Part shown: piece after piece, positions 56,068-64,000 of the stretch | How the letters are laid out: every line of letters begins with the position of its first letter | Position numbering within the stretch: position 1 is the stretch's first letter | From: Clarkia xantiana subsp. parviflora | Taxonomy: Eukaryota > Streptophyta > Magnoliopsida > Myrtales > Onagraceae | Direction of reading: 5' to 3' | Length of the DNA: 64,000 nucleotides | Assembly (NCBI GenBank): GCA_036873135.1 | Contig: JAPTYO010000009.1 | Coordinates: 39,758,756-39,822,755 of the forward strand | Translations under genes and position numbers: made by a program | Notes under the pieces: generated by a model | Seen by the model: the letters and a program-made list of their open reading frames with translations, nothing else | The model's database searches: none | Told to the model about the DNA's origin: nothing

Positions 56068-56820
56068 TGTTAGGTTCTAAGTTTCAGGTCAACGGGCGGT
56101 CGACCTAAGCCTTATTCCTCACTAGAGATATTGCGGGTTCGGTGCTCTTGAGTCTTGTTGTCCTAATCCGTATCTTTCTGTCCTTCGCCTTCTCTTCTCT
56201 TCTCGCCCTGCAAGAGGGGCAATACCAAGCACGGAGGGGGGGGGTGGTGCTTGATTTACCCTCTCCGATGCCTAAGTCAGTACGGTACTTTTAGAGAGAT
56301 AAAGCTAGAGATATGTCAGAGCTAAATTGCACACTTAGCCAAGATATTCAAATGAATGGTGAAAGAGTTGTATTTATAGGCAACGGTGTCATTAAGGTGA
56401 CTTAATGACATCGTTAACCTTTAAACACAATTAATTAGCCCTTAATCACGTAATTAAGACCTTCAGGCACGGAGAAGGTTGGCGGTAATAAACCGAGTAT
56501 GGGAGTCGGAAAATGGTGTCGGGGCCCTTGGGGGGAGGAAAATCCGACTCCCAAGGGTAGGGGTTGGGTGTGGCCACCCAACCCCTCCCTAGGGGAGATA
56601 GGGTTGGCCAACCCGATCTCCCCTAGGGGAGGTCGGGTGTGGCCACCCGACCTCACCTAGGTGAGTTTATCTCGGTCCGGATGAGTATTTTGGCTTCGTC
56701 CGGACCGTTGGTGTTTCCGCGGGGTGTTTGGGTCGAAGTTTCAATTTACAATCATTAACGGGGTGATCAAAATAAAACGATTCGGAAGTCAACGGGTTCA
56801 AATTGGGCGTATATCCATCA
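56068..56820 (-). repeat. 3' LTR of element E (753 bp)
   Basis: Ends are TGTTAGGTTCTAAG and CGTATATCCATCA. It pairs with 60264-61017 with scattered differences and is related to the LTR of C. Confidence 0.93.
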
Positions 56821-56834
56821 CATGCCCCCGAGTC
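56821..56834 (-). promoter_or_regulatory. Polypurine tract of element E
   Basis: The minus strand reads GACTCGGGGGCATG before the 3' LTR, the same as in C. Confidence 0.75.
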
Positions 56835-57274
56835 AACCAATGGCCTGACCCTTGATTGACTCTATTTTAGGATGGTATGACACGCGCAATTTGAAGCCGG
56901 AATTTTACCTTTTGTCGGAATCCTTACTTACCCATGGATGTGTGTCCCTGACTCTGCCCCCTGCCTTATAAGATAGAGGAAATGCAAACGTCAGAATAGC
57001 ACGGACACGTGTCCAAGCACGTGTCCGTCTGAGATGGAAATAATAAATCTATCCCTGCCATAGGTGTATACTTGAACAATATACGCTCGCGTGGGGATGC
57101 AATTATGAACACAGCTAAAAGTTTCTAAGTATGGGATACTAGAAAATATGCCTATAGGATGCTAACTATGGTGGGTGCGAGTTTAACCGTGGTTAATGGG
57201 AACTAGTTTTTAAATCTGTCCCTTAAATTTTTCCTTTCTAAAAATCAACGGTGTCGATTTGGCGGCTTTGGAAA

Positions 57275-57300
57275 AAACCCTAATCCTTTGTACTATAAAA
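57275..57300 (+). promoter_or_regulatory. Telo-box and TATA box of the antisense gene in E
   Basis: AAACCCTA at 57275-57282 and TATAAAA at 57294-57300. A possible 5' untranslated exon ends at 57403 before GTACGT. Confidence 0.6.
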
Positions 57301-57851
57301 GGGGTAAGTGATTACCTCATTCTCGTTGTCCTTTTCTCTTCTTTTCTTTTTGGCGGTGGGATTCTTGGTCGGACTTACTTCTCGGGACGCGTGTCGCATT
57401 GAGGTACGTGTCTTTTCTTTTGTGTAAGCATTGCTTTTGGGAGACTTAATCCCGCTTCCCTCTTGATTGTTTCTTTATTTGTCTCGTTTCCGGATTTGTG
57501 GGTCTTCATGGTGATGTAGTCCTGTTTGGTTCATCCTTTTGCCCCCGTGTTTTTGCTTACTAGCGGGTGGGGTCTTCTTACAATGTGGTTATGACTATTT
57601 CCCTTTATCCTTTGCCTCTACTTGCTGGCTCGTGGGGTTTTTCTGTACTGGGGTTGTGGCTGTCTCCCCTTGCCCCCCTGCCTCTGCTTATTGGCCAGTG
57701 GGGTCTCTCTATACCCTCTTTCTATTCTTACCTTTTGATTCTGTATTTGTCGTTTTAGGAAAATGAGTTTCATCTTGTCTCTACTATCCCTTTTCTGTTT
57801 TTCTTGGGCTGAGCTTGCGTGTTTTCGGTCGACAGATCTCCCCGGTGTTTG

Positions 57852-58916
57852 ATGAGGAGTAAGAGGCCAGTACGGGTGGGAGTAGTTAGCTCCAGGACCG
57901 GACCTTCGATTGCGAAAAGATCGGTTTTTTGTGGTGTGAGGAGGTGTCCTCCAATTGGAGGTAAGGGCGGTTGTGCTGCTAGGGTATCCTCTTCTTTCTA
58001 TATTGATGCCCCCCAATCGAGGGTCCGGGAGCCATCTCTTCCTTCTCCCTTGTTTGGTAAGTCCTAGAATGTCTGAGTTTCCTTTGTGTAAATTGGTGTT
58101 TATTCTATATCTTGTTGTAGGTAGACTTCGTCTTCCGGTTCTGAGTCGAAAGGAGCTGTCTCGTCCTCCTATTGATGGAATTGTTGGGTCTGAGTGGGCG
58201 CCTTATTATGGGCGTGGGGCTCGTTTCGACAATCGATCTTCTTTACAAACTCCTGAGGTTGGGATTCGTGTTTTGCAGTCCGCTATTCCTCCTGCAGATC
58301 GTGTGCCCCCTTCTAAAGGGTCGGAGGCAGTTTATGAATTGGCTCATGATGTGTTGTCTCGCTATGCTTCTGTAACCTTTTTTAACCTTGTTATCCTTTA
58401 GGACGTATCTCTTTCGTGCTTTATCTGTCTCATCCTTTGTTTTTGTTGCAGGGTATTGCCGACCTTGTTAATTTGTCCACCCTTGTTATTGATCTTGCTG
58501 AGGGGAAGAAGGTGCACGAGGACACTTGTGTCTCCCTTAGTTCTAAGCTTGTTAGTTGTTTGGAGCGCGGTCGTATCACGGATTTGCAGTGCCGAGATTT
58601 GGAGAGTCGTATTGCCCTTCTTAAAGAAGAGATTGAGGCCTTGAGACAAAAGTCTTATCGCGATGAAGTACTTCGGGCTGCTGAGTTGGTGTCCCTTGAA
58701 GAGATGTTTCGTGTGGAGGAGAAAGGGTGTGCTATCGCTGAGTATAAGGATTCTTCCTCTTATCAGGCTGCTATCGATGTTCGCTGCTCTGTGACTAAGC
58801 GTATTTCTTTAAAGGCGATTCTTGAGCGTATGTACATGATTGCTCCTGACTTTCCTTTTACTCAGCTTGGTGATTTGTCTGACTTCGCTGTTAGGCATGT
58901 TGCCAAGATGAGGTAG
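57852..58916 (+). CDS. Antisense accessory gene of element E, intact three-exon frame (306 aa)
   Basis: Exons 57852-58056, 58121-58371 and 58452-58916, with GTAAGT/TTGTAG and GTAACC/TTGCAG borders. Phases 1 and 0 join cleanly, giving 306 codons without a stop. A non-coding 5' exon may precede (donor at 57404, acceptor at 57835). The protein has a basic N-terminus (MRSKRPVRVG), a middle matching C exon 4 (GIVGSEWAPYYG, SSLQTPEVGIRVL) and a C-terminal coiled coil with AEYKDSSSYQAAI and LERMYMIAPDFPF, the counterpart of C's AEYKASPAFAADY and DHIFRIDPQFPV. The N-terminal domain seen in B and C is absent. ATG choice is inferred from phase. Function is unknown; a nuclear or RNA-associated role is a guess from composition. 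Confidence 0.65.
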
Positions 58917-59508
58917 TAGTATACCTATCTCTTGTGGTGGTTTCGCGAGTTTGTGGCTTGAGGTTCTTCTTAATTTGGGTAGTACTTCTCCTCTTTGCCT
59001 TATAGCTTTTTTATGCTTGTCTTTATCAGTTGTGTTGTTACTTTGCTTCTTATTAATGTTGCTTGGCTGGTGTGCCTATGAGGTAGTCTTGAACTTATAC
59101 TCGTCTTTCTTCATCATGTGTATCAAGGGTTCCTTCTTGTGGTGTCTTCTTACTACTGTTTCTGTTGGTGGGTTGCGCTTGTCTTTAGAGTTTGAAACTC
59201 CACCTTTCCTAGTTTTGCCATCTTTGTTTGATACACTTGTCTTTACTCATGGTATATATGGCAGGGTGATTATCTTTCTTCACATGATAACTCCCTGTGC
59301 CTTAGTGTGTAGTTCTTTGGTTATGGGCCCTTCCTTTTCTTTGTATTTCTCTTGTGTTTTCCTTCATCATTATACCTGTCATCTTATCAAGAAAAAACAT
59401 TATGTGTTCTTCATACAACTTTACTTTGAAATTGCTTTCTCATGGGATCCTTCTTAGTATGGTGCAATGATCTCTTTTGATGCCATTTGAATGACATGTA
59501 TGATATTG
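58917..59508 (+). other. 3' flank of the antisense gene in E
   Basis: T-rich. A 168-codon open frame at 58951-59457 is very hydrophobic by T-richness and I do not call it. It shares the CATTATACCTGTCATCT stretch with C. Confidence 0.5.
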
Positions 59509-59697
59509 TTAGACCAAAGATACGCTCCTGGTGGGCGTCGAAAACTGTTCGTGAGATACGCTCTCGGAGGGCACCAGTAGTTAGACCAAAGATACGCTCT
59601 TGGCGGGCGTCGAAAACTGTTCACGAGATACACTCTCGGAGGGCACCAGTAGTTAGACCAAAGATACGCTCCTGGTGGGCGTCGAAAAACTGTTCGC
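59509..59697. repeat. Tandem array of element E (about 72-bp unit)
   Basis: About two and a half copies of TTAGACCAAAGATACGCTCC...GGAGGGCACCAGTAG. The words are shared with the first part of the array in C. Confidence 0.85.
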
Positions 59698-60249
59698 TGT
59701 TAGGTTCCGAGTCTAGGGTCAACGGGCGGTCGACTCAAGTCTCGTTCCTCACTGGAGATGTTGCGGGTTTGGTGCTCTCGGGTTGTGCTGTCCTAGCTTG
59801 CGTCCTTCCGTCCTTACCTTCTCTTCTCCTCTCGCCCTGCAAGAGGGGCAATACCAGGCACAGAGGGGGGGGGGGGGTGGTGCCTGATGAACCCTCTCCG
59901 ATGCCTAAGTCAGTACGGTTTTAGAGAGATAAAGCTAGAGAGATGTCAGAGCAAGATTATGCAACTTGCCAAGATGTTCAAAGATGTTCAAATGAATGGT
60001 GGAGAGTTGTATTTATAGGCAACGGTGTCATTAAGGTGGCTTAATGACATCGTTAACCTTTAAACACAATTAATTAGCCTTTAAACACGTAATTAAGACC
60101 TTAGGGTACGGAGAAGGTTGGCGGAAATAAACCGAGTATGGGAGTCCAAAAATAGTGCCGGGGCCCTTGGGGGGAAGGGAAATCCGTCCCCCAAGGGTAG
60201 GGGTTGGGTGAGGCCACCCAACCCCTCCTAGGGGAGATAGGGTTGGCCA
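59698..60249 (-). repeat. Truncated LTR of a related subfamily inside E
   Basis: Begins TGTTAGGTTCCGAG and follows the E/C LTR pattern (CCTGCAAGAGGGGCAATACC, poly-G, TATTTATAGGCAAC), but diverges from the LTRs of E. It stops at GGGTTGGCCA, short of the usual CCATCA end. No flanking duplication was found. It is joined directly to the primer binding site of E. Confidence 0.8.
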
Positions 60250-60263
60250 CGGACGGCGCCAAG
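60250..60263 (-). promoter_or_regulatory. Primer binding site of element E
   Basis: The minus strand reads CTTGGCGCCGTCCG after the right LTR, close to the site of C. Confidence 0.75.
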
Positions 60264-61017
60264 TGTTAGGTTCTAAGTTTCAGGTCAACGGGCGGTCGAC
60301 CTAAGCCTTATTCCTCACTGGAGATATTGCGGGTTCGGTGCTCTTGAGTCTTGTTGTCCTAATCCGTATCTTTCTGTCCTTCGCCTTCTCTTCTCTTCTC
60401 GCCCTGCAATAGGGGCAATACCAAGCACGGAGGGGGGGGGGTGGTGCTTGATGTACCCTCTCCGATGCCTAAGTACGTACGGTACTTTTAGAGAGATAAA
60501 TCTAGAGAGATGTCAGAGCTAAATTGCACACTTAGCCAAGATATTCAAATGAATAGTGGAAGAGTTGTATTTATAGGAAACGGTGTCATTAAGGTGACTT
60601 AATGACATCGTTAACCTTTAAACACAATTAATTAGCCCTTAATCACGTAATTAAGACCTTAAGGCACGGAGAAGGTTGGCGGAAATAAACCGAGTATGGG
60701 AGTCGGAAAATGGTGTCGGGGCCCTTGGGGGGAGGAAAATCCGACCTCCAAGGGTAGGGGTTGGGTGTGGCCACCCAACCCCTCCCTAGGGGAGATAGGG
60801 TTGGCCAATCCTATCTCCCCTAGGGGAGATCGGGTTGGTCCACCCGACCTCACCTAGGTGAGTTTATCTCGGTCCGGATGAGTATTTTGGCTTCGTCCGG
60901 ACCGTTGGTGTTTCCGCGGGGTGTTTGGGTCGATGTTTCGATTTACAATCATTAACGGGGTGATCAAAATAAAACGATTCGGAAGTCAACGGGTTCAAAT
61001 TGGGCGTATATCCATCA
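60264..61017 (-). repeat. 5' LTR of element E (754 bp)
   Basis: Pairs with 56068-56820. A minus-strand CCTATAAATACAAC lies near 60565-60580. Confidence 0.93.
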
Positions 61018-64000
61018 CCAGGAATCAGCCCCGATGTGATCGTGCACGAGTTGAAGATTGATCCCGCGGTCAAGCCTATTGCGCAGAAAAGGCGTCCGAT
61101 GGGCGCGGACAAGAAGATCGCGATCCAGCAGGAGCTGGGCAGGTTACTCGATGCTGGATTCATCAAGGAGCTCCGATTCCAGACTTGGGTCACCAACCTG
61201 GTGCTGGTGAAGAAGAGCAATGGGAAGTGGCGGATGTGTGTTGATTTCCGCGACCTGAATCAGGCTTGCCCGAAGGACTGTTACCCGCTCCCGAGAATCG
61301 ACCAGTTGGTGGATGCCACGTCGGGACATGAGTTGTTGAGCTTCATGGATGCGTACTGGGGCTATAACCAGATCAAGATGGTTAAGGAGGATGCCCCCCA
61401 CACTGCCTTTTATGCTGATAGCGACATCTATCATTATGATGTCATGCCCTTCGGATTGATCAATGCCGGGGCAACTTATCAGAGGATTGTGAACAAGTTG
61501 TTCGGGGATATGCTGGGGAAAACCATGGAGGCTTACGTGGACGATATGCTGGTGAAGTCCCGACAGGCTACAGATCATGTGCACAACCTAGCCACGACGT
61601 TTGAGCGGATGAGGCTCCACCAGGTTCGTTTGAACCCGACCAAGTGCGCCTTCGGAGTCCACTCGGGGAAGTTTTTGGGCTTTATGGTGAGTCAAAGAGG
61701 AATTGAGGTGAACCCCGAGAAGCTGAGGACAATCGAGGAGATGCAGTCTCCGATATATCATCGGGAGGTGCAAGTGCTGAATGGCCGACTGGCTGCAATG
61801 AATCGCTTCCTGTCGAAAGCAAGTGACCGATCAATGCCATTATTTGAAGTCCTGAGGGCCTACAAGTAGTTTGAGTGGACTGCCAAGTGTGGAGAGGCGT
61901 TCCAGGCACTTAAGCAGCACCTTCGCACCCTCCCGCCGTTGGCGAAACCGGTCCCAGGCGAGTCGCTCTATCTATATTTGGCTGTTTCTGAATTTGCCAT
62001 TAGCTCTGTGTTAGTGAAGGTTGTCGAGGGTAATCAAGTCCCCGTTTATTATGTAAGCAAGGCGTTTGCCAAATCTGAAATGAATTATCCCGCCGTTGAG
62101 AAGTATCTCTTTGCGTTGATTATTACTGCTCGGAAGCTGAGGCCTTACTTCCATGCGCATGAGATTACTGTGTTGACGAATCAGCCTCTGAAGCATTTTT
62201 TGAACCGACCTGATGCGTCGGGAGATTAGTGAAATGGGCAGTCGAGCTTAGTGAGTTTCGCATACACTTTGCTCCGAGAACGACTATTAAGGGCCAGGCG
62301 TTGGCGGATTTCATAGCAGAGTCTACAGCCCCCGATCTGAAAGAAGCGGGCCCTGTAATGGGGGCAACCATGGAGGTCCCGATTGCAGAACAACCAGAGA
62401 TGGCAGAGCAATCAGAACAGCCAAACGAGGAAAATACTTGGGAGATGTACACGGATGGCTCCTCGAGTTCAGACGGATCAGGAGCAGGCTTTGTATTGAT
62501 ACCACCAGGCGGGGGTGAACCCCTTCGATATGCTTTGGCCTTAACTTTTAGGGCCACGAACAACGAAGCTGAGTATGAGGCTCTTATCACAGGCCTGAAA
62601 ATTGCCAAAGGTACGGGAGTTGGTCACTTGCGGGTGAAATGTGACGTTGGGCTCATTGTGAATCAAGTCCAAGGGCGATACGAGGCAAAGAGTCCAGTGA
62701 TGAGAAAGTACCTTCGTGAGGTGCAAGTTTTGAAGGAGAGCTTCAAAAGCTTCGATATTGAGGCGATCCCGAGGGAAGAGAATGCAGAAGCAGATGCCTT
62801 GAGCAAATTCGTCTTGGGGGCACCCCTGGAGGAAAATCGGAAGGTGCACTTCTTGGAGAAGGTGATCCTGTCGACCACCGACCCGTCGGAGGTGTGTGCT
62901 ATTGAAGCAGGATCGGAGGAGGAGCCCACTTGGATGACCCCGATAGTTGCGTACCTGACTACGGGGGCAGTCCCCGATAATGAAGTAGTAGTTGACAGGA
63001 TACGTCGCATCGCGGTTAAGTACGTGGTGCTGGACAATCAGCTATACAAAAAGGGGTGGTTCTCGACTCCTTACTTGAAATGTGTGGCTGAGCCTGACAC
63101 AAGTCGAATCCTGAGGGAGGTGCATGAAGGGGTTGCGGCTTGTCACGAAGGGGCCCGATCCATTATGAGGAAAGTATTGAATCTGGGCTATTATTGGCCT
63201 ACGGTGAGCAAGGAGGCGACGACGTTGGTCCGATCCTGTGATGCGTGCCAGAGGTACGCCCCGAATATAGTGGCTCCGGCTGCTAATCTGACGTCCATCA
63301 AGAGTGCTTGGCCCTTCGCGCAGTGGGGTATCGACTTGGTGGGACCCCTCCCGCAGGCACAAGGTCAGGGTAAGTATTTGCTTGTGGCTATCGATTATTT
63401 TTCGAAATGGATAGAAGCTAAGGCATTGGCCAAGACGACGGGGAACCAGATCGTCAAGTTACTTCAGACCCATATTGTATCCAGATACGGGATTCCTAAG
63501 GTGGTGATCAGCGATAATGGTCCACCGCTTAACGGGGCTCAAGTGAAGGAGTATCTGGAGGAGTTGAATATCGAGCATCGGACAGCGTCTGTCCATCATG
63601 ATCAGACAAATGGCCGGGTGGAATCAGCCAACAAAATCGTGATGGATGGCCTGAAGAAAAGGGTCTATGCCTTGAAGGGCAAATGGCTGAACGAGCTGGA
63701 AAACGTGCTTTGGGCTGTTAGAACGATACCCAAACGATCAACTGGGGAGACTCCGTTTGGCCTTGTTTATGGCACGGAGGCTGTCGCTCCCGTGGAGGTA
63801 GCTGTGGCGTCCCATCGGATGAGATATTATGAGCCTTTGACGAATGATGAAATGAGACGTCTGGATTTGGACTTGCTCGAAGAGAAGAGGCGGGAAGCCG
63901 ATGAAGTCCAGGCTCGAATGCGTTTGGCGACGGCCAGGGATTACAATCGGCGAGTTAAGTCCCGACAATTCTTCGCCGGGGAGCTGGTTTGGCGTCGGAA
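61018..64000 (+). pseudogene. Element D RT, RNase H and integrase (C-terminus outside window)
   Basis: The frame resumes at GISPDVIVHELKIDP after E. RT has GKWRMCVDFRDLN, FMDAYWGYNQIKM and YVDDM (near 61545). A TAG at 61867-61869 follows LRAYK. A one-base deletion near 62222 (after PDASG) shifts the frame. From about 62230 to 64000 the new frame is open through RNase H (MYTDGSSSSDGSG, EAEYEAL, EADALSKF) and integrase (CDACQR, GIDLVGPL, VISDNGPP, VESANKIVMDG), and leaves the window at GELVWR. The integrase matches B closely. Confidence 0.92.

Larger units (their letters stand above)
56068..61017 (-). mobile_element. Element E: small non-autonomous Gypsy-type element carrying only the antisense gene (4,950 bp)
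   Basis: LTRs are 56068-56820 and 60264-61017, with polypurine tract and primer binding site in place. The LTRs and interior are related to element C. There is no gag, protease, RT or integrase. The interior holds a plus-strand three-exon gene (57852-58916), a 72-bp tandem array, and a truncated LTR of a related subfamily joined to the primer binding site. It is inserted in the pol region of D. Confidence 0.92.
52827..64000 (+). mobile_element. Element D: plus-strand Gypsy Tat-type retrotransposon, right end outside window
   Basis: The 5' LTR (52827-53589), primer binding site, gag, protease, RT, RNase H and integrase are present on the plus strand. Element E is inserted between protease and RT. 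The left flank ATGAT (52822-52826) is the presumed TSD. D is the same family as A and B but in opposite orientation. Stops, an 18-bp deletion and a frameshift make it non-functional. The antisense gene and 3' LTR would lie to the right of the window. Confidence 0.93.

Noticed and set aside
58951..59457. 168-codon hydrophobic frame after the antisense gene in E
   Set aside because: T-rich 3' flank giving Leu/Phe by composition. The related region in C is not open.

Overview
The window is plant nuclear DNA, almost entirely nested transposable elements. Evidence for a plant: LTR retrotransposons with plant Tat-type (Ty3/Gypsy) and Copia gag-pol proteins, 9-bp target-site duplications (TSDs) of Mutator type around foldback MITEs, GT-AG introns, and decayed exons resembling an AGO4-clade Argonaute. 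The species is not identifiable from what I can see; a dicot is a guess. No prokaryotic operons, rRNA, reliable tRNA genes or CRISPR arrays were seen.

Layout. (A) 1-9238: right part of a minus-strand Gypsy element (5' LTR 8542-9238), decayed by stops. (B) 9836-20877: complete minus-strand Gypsy element of the same family with 696-bp LTRs and TSD CTACA. 20883-26697: a SINE-like retroposon, then a plus-strand Copia relic ending in an LTR at 25918-26697. 26882-27422: palindromic MITE with 9-bp TSD. (F) 28344-36354: apparently intact minus-strand Copia element, TSD TGTTA, two 480-bp LTRs in which I found no difference, one uninterrupted 1359-aa gag-pol. 36360-40030: host DNA with Argonaute-like exon remnants. 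(G) 40031-51176: a second Mutator-type foldback element, TSD TATAAACTC, split by (C) 40717-50974, a minus-strand Gypsy element, TSD AAGGG, that lacks RT, RNase H and integrase. 52196 onward: start of a third element of similar terminal type, interrupted by (D) 52827 to beyond the window end, a plus-strand relative of A and B. D is split by (E) 56068-61017, a small non-autonomous element with TSD CCA(A/G)G.

How the parts work together. A, B, C and E each carry, between pol (or its remnant) and the 3' LTR, a second gene on the opposite strand to gag-pol. It has introns and encodes, where complete, an N-terminal domain resembling the 'putative gypsy-type transposon' family, a basic/Ser-Pro middle, and a C-terminal coiled coil. 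Its promoter region, visible in B, C and E, pairs a TATA-like box with the telo-box AAACCCTA. Short-unit tandem arrays sit just beyond its 3' end. In E all of gag-pol is gone, yet this antisense gene reads as a clean three-exon, 306-aa frame. In C, protease is followed by a second partial gag (capsid C-terminus plus zinc knuckle) instead of RT and integrase. These antisense genes and the C/E derivatives are the most unusual content of the window.
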